In this document: in pieces, positions 22,883 to 34,960 of the stretch | Position numbering within the stretch: the first letter of the stretch is position 1 | How the letters are laid out: every line of letters begins with the position of its first letter | Assembly: GCA_032622095.1 (NCBI GenBank) | Contig: CP136066.1 | Location: forward strand, 110,073,319 to 110,137,318 | Reading direction: 5' to 3' | Length of the DNA: 64,000 nt | From: Siphonodentalium dalli | Lineage: Eukaryota; Mollusca; Scaphopoda; Gadilida; Siphonodentaliidae | The notes under the pieces: model-generated | Databases searched by the model: none | Told to the model about the DNA's origin: nothing | What the model saw: the letters and a program-made list of their open reading frames with translations, nothing else | Program-made: the position numbers and the translations under genes

Positions 22883-24862
22883 TCTGGTCTGTTATGACCG
22901 AACAAAACACATACCATGTAGATACCCACATGAATTTGCGTGGCTATGTGCTAACCAGTCTGGAGTAAACTACATACCCACATATAAAAAAATAGTGGGT
23001 CTGACGACCTTTCGTTCAGTTTTCATTTCCCAAACCCGGGATTCCTTGTAATTAACGCCAATCAAAACTTAGCTCCAAGAAATGTGTGCCCCAATGAAAA
23101 ACTAGTAACATGTCACGTGCTCTCGGTGTGGAAAGTCCGAAGGTGTGGCTAAATGTTGTTAAAATAGTATCCATGACGTCATGTTATACCGGAAGAGAAA
23201 TTCACAAATCGACAAATAAAGTAGATTGTTGACGAGCGGTCGAAAGTTTAAAATCAAGAATCACCGGAATTTGGATTGCAGGCAACTGTAATTAGGGTAC
23301 AACTTGCCAATCTTTGGAACTAATATAAGGCTGTGTAAGGTCGGGAGGGTTTCGGTGGGGTTGGTGGTAGAATTGTGTTGCTCTGCGCTCGTTTTGGCTG
23401 CGGTGGTACTACTGTCGGTACTGGGGAATTGATAGATCGTTTTGTTATGTCATTTAACTTTTTTTTAGTTCTGTAGTTGTTTTAGCAGATAGTCCCGACA
23501 TTCATGTATTTTTGATTCGTGGCCGTTGATTTGTGTTATTTTTTGACAACATGGGCGACAAATCGCCTGGCCAATCTAAAAAATAATTCGTTCTGAGTCC
23601 AAGAGATCCACATAAATTGACATTTTTTATAATTTCAAGAAGATCTGTCTTAGTTATTGTACATATTATTTTGGATCCCGGAACTAGCTGTTTCCCTTTA
23701 TTGTCAGTAAAACAACCGCCGAACGAAAAGTCACAAACCCTGCAACTATTAATTCCGATTCTTAGAATCGGCTTCACAGGGTTGAAGCGGCCATGACGGC
23801 ACTGGCACGTGACCATGTTTACGCCTGTCAATCACAACTAATTTCAGATTTATATTTAGTGCCGTGTGACGTAATTTGGGGGAAGCCCACAACCGTTCAG
23901 AAATGAAAAGTTGATGGGAATGCAATAGACTCAGTATCAGTATGAATCTGAGTGTATGTTTACATAGACTGTGTGCTAACCAGCTGGCAAATAGACTCTT
24001 TCATGTAAGTTTCTTGTGGATATTGATGATATCTATGAATACTTTGGAGGTAACCATCTACGAAGTTGGTCACTCAGCAATAAAAATGACCACTTCGCCA
24101 AGCTACGTCTGAGCAACTGACAAGATGACAAACCCCCGACAGTCAACACACCAAATTAAACTGGCTAATATAACTGTTGTCGTATTGGCTGTCATCATGG
24201 TTATCCAAAAGAAACAGAGATTACCAACGCATGTTCATTTCTCAGTGAATCAACATAAAATGGTCTGCGTTACAATATAGCGTGCATGCTATTTCGTCGG
24301 ATTTTCAGGATATATATAGTCAGACAGTGATTTGCGATTTTCCCATAATGGTCGAGCGGCAAGTAACAAAATAAGGTCATATTTAAAAAGTTTAATGCAC
24401 CCCCATACACATGGGATTGTTATATGTTTTCGGAAAGCACACCTCGTTGGTCGTATGACAGACTCTGCTGTGACAAATGGAAGTGGCGCGATTGGCTTCG
24501 TGGTTCCATGGCAACGTAAGTTTTTTGAAGAGGAAAATAGGGAGAGCTGCATGGTTTACGACATCACCTATGTGGATCACCTATAATGGGCTGGCGCATT
24601 TAACCCCACGTGCAATATTACCAATAGCATGCACCCAATCATCATAACATAACTATATTGTGAACTAAAGATTATATAAGATATTATATCAGATTTATTC
24701 AGAGTGAGTCACGAATTTAAAAAAAAAATGATTGGCTAGTTTTCAATGCAGCACCCAATGTCATTTATTTTGTCATATTATATTTCATTATTTGGACAAT
24801 ATATAATTGACAAATTAAGCTAAAAAAAAGGGCAATGTCAGACAGATTTAGTTTGTGATTAC
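22883..24862. other. 2 kb unannotated sequence
   Basis: No gene or repeat recognised; several short overlapping open frames on both strands lack motifs. Confidence 0.4.
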
Positions 24863-25045
24863 CTTACTCGTATTTAAATTCACGCAATACAATTTTTCGC
24901 GCTCTCGTCGGTGCGCGAATTTAAAACTGAGCGAAAAATAGTACAACTCCTGGGTTTACACTAATTAGCCACAGGGAAAACAAGATCGATGGCTATATGT
25001 TGACGCGTTACACACATTAATTACGAAAGGTTGGACACTTCGTGG
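24863..25045 (-). mobile_element. family A, right-end fragment (inverted)
   Basis: Starts CCTTACTCGTATTTAAATTC and continues with 'gaatttaaaactgagcgaaaa' and 'ccacagggaaaaca', matching the right end of copy 1 in inverse orientation up to about 25045. The other end is missing. Confidence 0.7.
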
Positions 25046-26090
25046 TGATTCTCCCTTAAATGAACAAATTCGTCCAGAAAATTCTGAAAAAATTAAATAT
25101 GTCACATACCGATGAATTTTATGTGAGTATGTAGCTTAGATATTGGTGACCACGAAAATGATATTTGGCAAAATTATAGGGCAAGGTCAAGGTCAATCAA
25201 GGTCGTTCATTACAGCATGTGCCAATGACGTTTTTTGGGGTTGAATCAGGGCGACGTCATTGTCAAATTCGCTCTTTCTCCAAAACTTGTGTTTAATTCG
25301 AATATCATGATTAATGGGAACCAACCAAACTTGAGCCACTTTTTACCATTTGCCCTTTAATAGTTGAATTATCAACATGTACATCACTGAGTAGCCGATG
25401 ATGTATTTGTCCAAACGACGTATCGCCCAGCTCCGCACGTTGAGACGTCTATGAGACACGGCCATTTGAATATAGGTTGTGGATATTTGTGTATTTTGTG
25501 GGCGTGACTTAGAGTTCAAACTCTCTAAGAGGTCAACGAATACAGGGTACAGATCTGATAATTGGAAACAGATTTTGATCGCATAAAGGGCTATTCCTAT
25601 ATCAAGTCGGGCATGCCCTGGTCCATCGTACAATTGGTTTGACGCCAAACGATCGAGGAACTCTGATGTAGACAACGTGAACATACGTCAATCAAACTCT
25701 GTTCCTCAAGGGGTTCGCCAAATTGCAAAGAGAATTTACAATAGAAAACAATGTCGATGGATTCCTCTTACAATCAGATAGAATTGTCAGTGAGATATTC
25801 CGATGGCCCAAAATGTGTCATTGACGCCTTTGCTAACCATACGAGCGGGAAATCGCCCCGGAGGCAGAACGATTGTTGAAAAGTAACGAAACAATTGATT
25901 TTCAAATTGCCATCTGCTTCTCTCTGAGATTGATTGCCAATCCATTTAGAAAATTTATTAGGTTCCGTTGATCACCCACCCCCCCCCCCACTCACTCACT
26001 CACACCCCGACCCAATAGGAACTATATGTGTATGCGCATCGTGTTGACCCTTTTACATCAGAAACACCCAAATATTCTAAGCGTGAAATG
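25046..26090. other. unannotated sequence
   Basis: Contains a 113-codon minus-strand open frame (25343-25684) without a recognised domain, which I do not call as a gene. A C-run lies at about 25977-25989. Confidence 0.35.
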
Positions 26091-26103
26091 TGTCTGTGGC
26101 TCA

Positions 26104-26272
26104 GGGGGGGGGGGGGGGGGTCAGGAAAAAAATTACGGATACAAGGTGGAAATTTTGTGTTTTTCAGTTTTGGGGACCCACCACCCCGGGAGCGTAAGTT
26201 TTTTCCACCCAGGTCTGTGACACCCACCCAGGACCGTAAGTTTTTTCCACCCAGGTCTGGGACACCCACCCC
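26104..26272. repeat. G-run and short tandem repeat
   Basis: An uninterrupted run of about 16 G is followed by two to three copies of an approximately 36-bp unit containing 'cgtaagttttttccaccca' and 'gacacccaccc'. Low-complexity translations across it are not genes. Confidence 0.7.
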
Positions 26273-26601
26273 CAAAATTGATGAAAATCTTGTAAATTCT
26301 ACTAAATAATGTGTTGTTGGCCGGATAGGGGTCTCTCATTGTGTCTGCACTGGAACTGAGAGAACGCTGACAAAGCACATGCCTACAAAACTAGTGACAA
26401 AACCTTTAAAACAAAAATATTTATGGTTATAACAGTGGCTATATATATAAAGGTAAAATACCCTTTTTAACAGGATAGTTGTGTCCTTTTTTAGCAATAG
26501 GTTAAAATATGTGCATGTGTAAGGTAAAAACACCATCAATTTGAGTAAATAAACACAGATTTGATTTTTGAGACAGTGCATTTTTTTTTTGGATTGCACA
26601 T

Positions 26602-26821
26602 TATTTGTTTTGGACGTTTCGCAGTATAGTACAAAACTTTTGTCTGAAGCGTAACGTATGAGTACAACTGAGTCGTTGTCATTGTGGATCTCATGCTAAA
26701 GGCATGTGGTTGGTGTTAATGAGTGATTGAGTGTAAGCCGTGGTCGGGCTTACCGGGTGAGCTAATGTTCTGGTCACTTTAGCCGGTCTGGTCTCGCAAG
26801 ATGCACGTATCAAATTTTAAT
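26602..26821 (+). repeat. 220-bp dispersed repeat R, copy 1
   Basis: Starts 'tatttgttttggacgtttcg', ends 'cacgtatcaaattttaat', and is almost identical to 30907-31126. No poly-A tail, target duplication or coding is seen. It may be a short interspersed element or a solo terminal repeat. Confidence 0.8.
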
Positions 26822-28190
26822 CTCGTTTTTGTATCAACAAACGGCGCAATCGAATCTCATATAGACAATTCAGTGACATTTAAATATCAGCTGTGAATGG
26901 GATGTTTTCTATACAATTCGCTTTCGGCGGAGAGGATTTCGTTGATACTATTCGTGAAAATCAAAATCTAAAACAGTTCCAGGAACAGACGCATGATTCA
27001 TATATGACGTTGTTACATAATCGACGGGATGTCAGTCGATTCTTCGATCCACGCGCCCAGCAATATCCGTTGCTATAACGTCAGACAACAAGAACCTGTC
27101 ATGTGTTCACGAATTACAGATGGTCTGATGCATACGACATGATACAGATAAGTATTTTGTTTTTTACTTATAATATGTGGATGAATGGCGAACTGAATGT
27201 TTACAGACGCAAATCCTCCCAACGGAAATATATATGACAAGAAGTGCAACCATACATGTAGATAATTATTATTTCTCGACAGATAAGTTTGCAAAAGGGT
27301 AGCACATGACTCAGTACAGAGTTGTTTTGAATCCCCGAAAATCGAGAATGCGCTCAGAGTGGCAATACAACGATTGGTGGCAGCACAGTGATGGGTGCTT
27401 ACTGGGAAGCGGGAAGCACATTAATTCAATAGCTGACCAAATCCGAAAAAGGAGCTTTTTGAAATATAGGATTGCGGAATTGATTTAGAACTCGAAGCTG
27501 TTATCAACATAATTATATCAGCGCGAGCAGAGTCACTTGGATATACTCTGAATAAAACAAATTGGTTTTAAAAGTCGCATTGAATCCGCCATTGACTGTT
27601 GAATCAAATGCGTTATATTCGTTTTCATGAATTGAATATTCAAAGCAGCTTAGTATTTCTTATATATCAACGGTCGTTTGGCATTTGCATTGCGGCAATA
27701 GACTCGCCAGAAATAAATCATATTTTCAGTGGTGCGTTCAGAATCTGTGTTTGAGAGTGGATATAATCTGAGAGTGGTCCCTGTGAGAGGGGACAACAGT
27801 ATATTTGTAAAAGAATTAGAGTTTTAGCATGTGTGGAATGGATGGTGTTCCCGAATAAATACGAGCTATTTTCATACATTACATGTTACCGAATTACAAA
27901 TTCAGAGGGTGTGAGCTTGGCTCAAATGAGACGATAAATATCAGGCATGTTAATTTTGCGAAAGAGATATATATTCTGATAAGTAGTGCAGGCGGGTTGC
28001 ATTATTTTCCATTAAAATTGTGGTTGTTTGTCTGATCAAGTATCCCTTTTACTTGGGTTATGTCAGATGAAATTGGGGTTGAGGGCCAAAAATGTTTGCA
28101 CACAAATGTGTACGGAAGGGATATCGAGCGCGATGACCGTGAAGATACACGCGCAAATTATATTCCCTTTCATTTAAAAGGTCCAAAAAA
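26822..28190. other. unannotated sequence
   Basis: Lies between the first R repeat and the tandem duplications. No reverse transcriptase, protease or gag motif, and no primer-binding site next to the repeat. Confidence 0.4.
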
Positions 28191-28192
28191 TT

Positions 28193-28400
28193 AAGATTTA
28201 CAAAACGCCGATATGAAAAATTCTGTGGTAACCGACCAACCGAAACAATTTTCGGCATATTGTCGCCAAAATGGCCGCAGCGATAGCATCGAGGAATATT
28301 GAGATTTACAAAACGCTGCTACGATCAAATTCTGCGATAACCGACAAGCAAAAGCCATTTTCGGAAGGCGGTCGCCAAAACGGCCGCAATTATAGCACCG
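28193..28400. repeat. approximately 110-bp tandem duplication
   Basis: Two diverged copies share 'gatttacaaaacgc', 'aaattctg(t/c)g', 'aaccgac', 'ttttcgg' and 'gtcgccaaaa(t/c)ggccgca' in order. Confidence 0.75.
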
Positions 28401-28975
28401 CGGACATCCACAGCCCGATAATCAAGATTAATGAGCATTTGCCATTGTTAATAGCCATTGGTGTTCCAGAATATATCATATCTGTTATCAAAAGTGCTAT
28501 CGTTTGCCTTTCCTAACTATATATGTCAACATCTTTCATGTTAAAGCATCATAGATCATTGGATAATGCCCAATTTGTGTCAGAACAGATAGTTGGGAAC
28601 CGTTTCAGCAAAAGAAATCGACTGGTTTAGAGTGGAATATTGTCGGTGGTACGGTTACGGTCGTTGAACACCGAATCGAATACATAGAGTTGCGATATTG
28701 GGTCGATCGAATTAAACAGGCGAACGGGCCGACTTCGTTAAAGCCGAATGCACAGAGGCGGAAGGGTGCCTTTTCACGGATGTCTCCGAAACAGGCTACA
28801 GCGGTTACCTATCGGGAGCACTGGACGCTCCAGGTAACGGATACACGAAGTGTCCACGGGATGGATATAGAGTATATCCATGGGAGGTGCAACCCTTCGA
28901 GAGGGGTGTCTCGAATTCAGGTATATTACCGGTGGAGACACAGGGCATCTCGGGTATCGATTACCCCGCATCGGT

Positions 28976-29490
28976 GGAAAGCGCAATGGTATTGCGTTCC
29001 GATGATACGGAACAGACCACGGAGTGTCTGGTTCATGGGCACAAAAGTTGTCCAGGGGACGATTCATCGGCGGAAAGCGCTATGATAATGCGTTCCGATG
29101 ATACAGAACAGACCACGGAGAGTCTGGTTCATGGGCACACAAGTTGTCCAGGTGACGATTCAACGGGGGAAAGCGCAATGATACTGCGTCCCGACGATAC
29201 AGAACAGACCACGGAGTGTCTGGTTCATGGGCACAAGATGTGTTCAGGTGATGGTATAAGTTCCGAAGTGTCTGGAACATGATGTGCGGAAGAGGCACAA
29301 ACGCATCTCGTGGTTAGAGTACCCCATGCACATCGGTGGAAAGCGCAATGATATCGCGTTCCGGTGATACGTAACAGACCACGGAGTGTCTGGTCCATGG
29401 GCACAATATGTGTCCAGGTGATGATACAAGTTTCGAAGTGTTTGGAACATGATGTGCGGAAGAGGCACAAACGGGCTCCACGTGGAGATA
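28976..29490 (+). repeat. 96-bp tandem repeat array keeping an open frame
   Basis: Units start 'ggaaagcgc' at 28976, 29072, 29168 and 29338: three spacings of 96, 96 and 170 bp, the longer unit carrying an extra 74 bp that recurs at the end of the array. Because 96 is 32 codons, a plus-strand frame (ATG 28887 to stop about 29282) stays open and repeats ESAM-x-LR-x-DDTEQTTE-x-LVHGH with conserved Cys. This could be a repeat protein fragment, but a tandem array with a period divisible by three produces such frames by itself. Confidence 0.75.
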
Positions 29491-29619
29491 TATATTGCGG
29501 GTTCAAATAGGGTAGGTAAATCCGAAACTCACGCAATTTGGTCAGAAGAGATAGATGGGAACCGGTCCAGTAAACATAATTGATGGGATTAAAGCGGAAT
29601 TTAAGGAACGGTTAAGGTA

Positions 29620-30364
29620 TAGCCGCGTTCAAGGCGCTAAACGTTACACCGATCACACTGGTGACGTGAGCCAACTGGTTTCGATGACCGGTGGCACGCT
29701 CGCTCGATTGAGCTTGAATACTCGGTATATACTTGCATGATTGTTTGGCAACATTTGCATATGGTGGCGTTAGAAATAAAACCCCAAACGCTAAGCAAAC
29801 GAAATAACGTTCTTTCCAATCGAGATACCGTCGCGATAGTATCGATTAAGCCACTGCTTCGATTCGGACAACTGGTCCTTGTCGAATTATGTTTTTGAAA
29901 ATTAAATGTGGAAATTTGCCGACGGAACGGCTAAGGTCGCGGAAGACCGAATGGAGTGTTTCGCAGCCGAGTTTAATGCGCTAAAAGTTACACAGATCAC
30001 ACAGGTGATGTTATTTCGTTTCGTTTAATAAAACGGATTTTTTTAGCCAACTGGTTTCGATGGCCTGTGCCATAGTTGCTCAATTGAGCTTGAATACTCG
30101 GTAATTGCATGATTGTTTGACAAAAAGAGCACTCTGGAAGGCTCACGTCACGATATAGCTAATAGTTGCTTGGTTGAGCTTGAATACTCGGTACTTGCAA
30201 GATTGTTTGGTAATATTTGCAAAAGGTGGCGCTGGAAATAAAAGGCCAACGCTAAGCAAATGAAATAGCGTTCTTTCCAATCGAGATACCACGAGAGTAT
30301 CGATTAAGCCGTTGCTTCGGACAACTGGTCCCTGTCGAATTATGTTTTTGAACATTAAATGTGG
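29620..30364. repeat. duplicated block of about 350-460 bp
   Basis: Segments at 29709-29913 and 30173-30364 share 'tgagcttgaatactcggta', 'gttctttccaatcgagatacc' and 'gtcgaattatgtttttgaa' in order. A third partial copy lies at 30050-30113. The region before them (29620-29723 versus 29964-30096) is duplicated too. Confidence 0.75.
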
Positions 30365-30847
30365 AATAGGGTTAACACAACGTCAATAGACTTGAGACAA
30401 ATTGTAACAAAAAGCTATGCAGCTTCAATAATTATAGTTGTAACCCAAGTTAATTGCTTGGAAGGGAGAACAATTGGCTTGTTTCGCTTTCCGAATGTCG
30501 ACATATAGTCGGGAAATCCGGGATTTTTTTAAACGGAAAGGGTTCCGGAAGAAATATACTTCCGGTGGAACGCAAGGCACGTGAACCTCACGCAATAATG
30601 TGATTCCGAATATACCCCGCAATGTTATTGTAGACATGCGAGGATTTTTTCTTATAACATGTTTTATGTTGTAGATCTGATATATCAAACAGAAGGTGCA
30701 CCAGACTTACGGACACATTATAGGCTGTGTGCGGACGGGATTTTCGTTAGAAATCCAAGGCGGTAGCATGGCGCCAAGATACTGTTTGTGCAGGAGTTAA
30801 AGACATGCATCCACCTGAATCATACTTTGGGACTTACTGTTTAGCAG

Positions 30848-30906
30848 CCAGTGGCTATCTGCTACAAATGTGTTGTCTTTGAATTTGTACTTAGTCTAGA
30901 GCAGAC
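30848..30906 (+). repeat. 60-bp repeat, copy 1
   Basis: 'ggctatctgctacaaatgtg...tagtctagagcagac' recurs at 31614-31673. Copy 1 ends exactly where the second R repeat begins. Confidence 0.8.
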
Positions 30907-31126
30907 TATTTGTTTTGGACGTTTCGCAGTATAGTACAAAACTTTTGTCTGAAGCGTAACGTATGAGTACAACTGAGTCGTTGTCATTGTGGATCTCATG
31001 CTAAAGGCATGTTGTTAGTGTTAATGAGTGATTGAGTGTAAGCCGTGGTCGGGCTTACCGGGTGAGCTAATGTTCTGGTCACTTTAGCCGGTCTGGTCTC
31101 GCAAGATGCACGTATCAAATTTTAAT
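30907..31126 (+). repeat. 220-bp dispersed repeat R, copy 2
   Basis: Near-identical to 26602-26821, same orientation, 4.3 kb downstream. The high identity suggests recent spread or duplication. Confidence 0.8.
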
Positions 31127-31613
31127 TTTAATCAAAAGAACATGTGGATATTTCAAATAAATGGAGCTCACGTATTGTGTAGATTTTTTTCTGAATTTTG
31201 GAATTCAGTGCTTTGCTGGAATCAAATTATTACGAATTGGAACTAATCGCGTAGGATTCATATTGATCATGTTTATATATGCATATAATGCATCAATTGC
31301 ATATGTTTGTTTTTCTGCATGTATGCAGGCAAGAGTATTCAAAGCTTTCAGAGTTGTTTTCTCCACACAGTGGTTTTATCTCTGTTTTAATGCCTGAATG
31401 CCTTCTGTAAACGGCTGTCAGTTCAATCAAGTTGTTTGAAAATCTTGGTTTGAGAAGATATTTACCAACTGTATGAGTATATTGCATTAGCATATAAGAC
31501 AGTATGAAGTTACTAGCCATGCTATTGCCACGGAAATTAAAAAGTTTTCTGCTTCCAAATGTTTCTGACGGCCGTTGCTGGAATGTCTGTTTTTCACCTT
31601 GTCACCAATAAAG

Positions 31614-31745
31614 CCAGCGGCTATCTGCTACAAATGTGTTGTCTTTGTATTTGTACTTAGTCTAGAGCAGACCTACTTGATTGGGTGGGATTTGAACCCT
31701 GGCCCATGATGGCGAGTGCGCCTTGCGACTCAAAGTCCGACGTCA
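31614..31745 (-). mobile_element. tRNA-like SINE head with adjoining 60-bp repeat
   Basis: Reading the minus strand, 31674-31735 contains the B-box-like GGGTTCAAATCCCACCC and 'ctttgagtcgcaaggcg', matching the head at 34022-34095. On the plus side it directly follows the second 60-bp repeat copy. A tRNA-derived SINE is the likely source; the A-box is weak. Confidence 0.55.
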
Positions 31746-31850
31746 ATACAACATGGCTAGATCCAAAGCCACGACAACAGTTTCTGCTGGCTCAACCAAT
31801 TTTCGTGGCTTGTTATCTAGCTAAGCCAGCTCAGGCGGGGAACATGTCTC

Positions 31851-33190
31851 TATTCCGAAGGTTCGCTATTCCGAAGGTTCACTAATCCGAAGGTTCACTA
31901 TGCCGAAGGTTCACTATTCCGAAGGTTCGCTATTCCGAAGGTTTTTGTTATTTTAAAAGTTAATTCTATATTCTAAAGTATTGAGAGGGTTCTTTAGTAC
32001 GAAGACTCTTTTTATGAAGGAAATAACTTAAAACATTAAAAAAATTAATGTGATTTTTGTTTTCGTGGGTTTCCTTGAGATTTAACCCTTTGGCGAGTAG
32101 AACGACATATATGTCGTCTATCGTCTGAGGACTAAAGGAATCAGGGAGCTAAATGTGTTCTAGAGTCGGGGAGCGAGTACATGTCCCGTGGAACCCTAAA
32201 GGTGAAGGTAACTGAAGAATGACCTTCACCTGATACATGCGACACGTTATTAAAGGATGACATCGCGTTTATTTGATTTGTACATAATATCTAAATAATT
32301 TAAACTGGTGAATGAATGGGGGAACGGATTTTTGTGAGCGGGAAATGTATTTAACTAGCTGTTGTAGATCTGGGTTTTTCCAGATCAAATTTGGCTGTGA
32401 GATAGCCCTGTCGTACACTTGGGGATTTATTTTAAAAAGTAAACACATGACCTATGATTTTTCTTGCATTTTCGTGATCAACTGGTGTCAATCTAGCTGG
32501 GTAAACATCACTGGTATGGCCTGCAGGCTTCAATTCAGCGAATTTGGCCGAAACGTTAACACTGTCGCCTATGGGAAACCATTTAGTTCCGTGATTCCTA
32601 AAACGACATATATATGTCGTTTTAGGAAGTACGTGTTATTTTACGTAGACATAAATTCAATAAATCATCTGATTTATAAATGATTTACATAGGAGTTATT
32701 TTGATTAATATAATGTCCCAAATGCTAAAGGCGGACTATAACAGTGGGGCTCTTACGGTAAATCAATACTGGAGCGCTATAACTTACTGTATAGCAGAAT
32801 ACCGCTGAATGGACCTAACTGCAATTCTGACTTTGTTTTGATTTTAATGTTGATGTTTCTTTCAAGTACAGATTGCCAGTTCGGGTAGAATGCATCTCTA
32901 ACTTTATTTCAGTCATTGTGTTTTCAACTTTCTATAATATTAAAATGATAAACTGATACTGTCTTCTTGCTATTAATAACCGACATCTGAGACAAATTAG
33001 ATATTAGATTGGGGTGTATAAATGTACGGGGGCGCAAATTTTGATTCATTTCTGGCTAAAAACTCCCATAATAGAAAACCTTCGGAATAGCGAACCTTCG
33101 GAATAGCGAACCTTCGGAATAGTGAACCTTCGGATTAGTGAACCTTCGGATTAGTGAACCTTCGAATTAGTGGACCTTCGGAATAGCTCA
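31851..33190. mobile_element. foldback element with arrays of a 16-bp repeat as termini
   Basis: The left end (31851-31942) has about six copies of CCGAAGGTTCGCTATT or variants. The right end (33075-33190) has about seven copies in inverse form (CCTTCGGAATAGCGAA). The 1.1-kb interior is AT-rich and non-coding, with a perfect 34-bp palindrome at 32595-32628. Terminal repeats that are themselves tandem arrays are known from Foldback-type elements; the family here is not one I recognise. Confidence 0.75.
32595..32628. repeat. perfect 34-bp palindrome
   Basis: TTCCTAAAACGACATAT followed by its exact complement in reverse. A shorter version, 'aacgacatatatgtcgt', occurs at about 32100 in the same element. 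Confidence 0.95.
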
Positions 33191-34021
33191 GAAATTGTCC
33201 TAATCCCCGGTTATAGACACCCGCTTGTTTTGGCGTTTGTTGTGAACCCATAGAAGTCTTTTGGTGTTTGGCTTTTCCACTATGGCGAAATACACGAAGG
33301 AGTCAGTAAAGGACTGGCAGCGATAGCTAACTATATGTAGTTTCCCATCTATATAATCGGTATAAGTTACATTAGAACTTTTGTCGACTTCAGACGGATA
33401 TATCATCACTGGTATCTTGCGATATATGTATTCATCATTTGATGCTGAATCCATTAGTATTGATATATAATATTTCAATCTATTTTCTATTCTCTTCTGT
33501 AGATGGGTTATGTGCATATATTGACAAATGTCAGCGATGTCTGAGACTGAGTCGTGTCGAAATAAACGATTTATACTTTAAATCCTTTCAATACTGAATG
33601 GATGCTCCCACTCCGTTACATGGAAGCATGCATTGGAATAGTCTATTCCACAATGAGAGGCCACAGGTGTTCTGAAAGTGTAACAACCATGCCGTGTCCA
33701 TACGAGAATGCCAATATTAGGCAATGCGGTTTAGTTATTTGTGATTCGCAGTACAGTAACTGTTGTCCTTAACATATTAAGGCCATGCCATGGCTCAGCC
33801 ATTTTACAATTCCGGCGGCGGAGATGTTTTCATGTGGCTGGCGTTGGAGATAATATGGCTGGCGGCTTGTGGCCAATATGGCAATGGCGGCTTCGGACTC
33901 TGCACAAGACCACCGAAGCAACCCCAAAAAAGAAAGCTCAAATGGCCGCTGTATTCTGACGTAGCACTTAGGACACTACACGTATATGCACATTTTAAGG
34001 TCTCTATAGTATATATATATA
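33191..34021. other. unannotated sequence
   Basis: Includes a 105-codon minus-strand open frame (33200-33517) and overlapping plus-strand frames at 33.74-34.03 kb with no recognised domain. No repeat identified. Confidence 0.35.
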
Positions 34022-34230
34022 GGAGACTTTGAGTTGCAAGGCGTGCTCGCCGTCATGGGCCGGGGTTCAAATCCCACCCAGTCTAAAAAAAATTGCACTG
34101 TCTCAAAAATTAAATTTGCTTCTAAAAATAGGCACCTGGTGTGTTGTATAGTCCCAAGCATGTTCTAAGGGCCAGCTCGGCTCAGCATGTTTCGGAGGCA
34201 ATAAATAGAACACTGCTACTGTGCTATATC
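34022..34230 (+). mobile_element. tRNA-derived SINE
   Basis: The head 'gactttgagttgcaaggcg' is followed by a good B-box (GGGGTTCAAATCCCACC) and a body of about 130 bp ending near 'ggcaataaatagaacactg'. The head matches the inverted copy at 31674-31745. B-box spacing and the lack of a cloverleaf argue for a SINE rather than a tRNA gene. Confidence 0.6.
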
Positions 34231-34596
34231 TATCTATACTATATACACAAAGGCACGGCGTGGGTTAATCAATTGATTATTTAATGAGCGTTTGTTTTTG
34301 ACGCATCTCTATAAAGAGCGTCTGTTTCCCATTCAACGTTATTTGCATCTGCAGAGTTATACGGGAACATTGGGTGCTTGCCTATGCGGGGAGATTTATT
34401 GGAGCTCTTACAACATCATTGTTATAGTATGTATGACACTTAGGTCAGGGCTTAGGGGGGGGGGGGTAGTTATAGGCATAATGCTTCTCAGAAATCCCGG
34501 TTACAAACCAACACTCACAATTTCGTATTTACGCAAACGTTATCGCTCGAAATTTAAATCCCTGCGAGCACGGATGGCGCGATATGAGTGTGTCCT

Positions 34597-34960
34597 TTAT
34601 AGACTCGAACCGATTGAGCTCAAACTTGCTAAATATTGACTGGGAAATTCCAGGGAATGCCGATTGAGCTCAAACTTGCTACCTACGGTAAGTGTCATAT
34701 ATATGTGTGTGTCCTTTATAGACTCGAACCGATTGAGCTCAAACTTGCTAAATACGGGAAGTGTCATGGACGGGTTCATTGAAAAACAAAAAAAAATCGG
34801 GTAAAATTGAAAAACAAAATTAAAAAGGCACAATTAACTCCTTGAAAAACCAAAAAAAATCGGGTAAAATTTAAAAACAAAAAATTCAATTAAAAAGGCA
34901 CAATTAACTCATTGAAAAACTAAATAATTAACTCATTGAAAAACAAAAAATTAAATTAAA
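34597..34960. repeat. short tandem repeats
   Basis: Three copies of 'ccgattgagctcaaacttgcta' about 60 bp apart (34609, 34660, 34729), then A-rich repeats of 'attgaaaaacaaaa' and 'aaaaggcacaattaactc'. Confidence 0.8.

Noticed and set aside
25343-25684. 113-codon minus-strand protein
   Set aside because: No recognisable domain, no splice sites or neighbours to support it; length is possible by chance.
28690-29085. 131-codon frame overlapping the 96-bp array
   Set aside because: Conflicts with another open frame over the same array; the arrangement is explained by the repeat period.
26602-31126. LTR retrotransposon with 220-bp LTRs
   Set aside because: No gag, protease, RT or integrase motif between the repeats, no primer-binding site or polypurine tract, and no flanking duplication.
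31851-33190. CRISPR-like spaced repeats
   Set aside because: Units are 16 bp, contiguous without spacers, and mirrored at the far end; a eukaryotic foldback element.
34022-34095. Functional tRNA gene
   Set aside because: A B-box is present but no acceptor stem or anticodon arm can be drawn; the inverted second copy and extended body fit a SINE.
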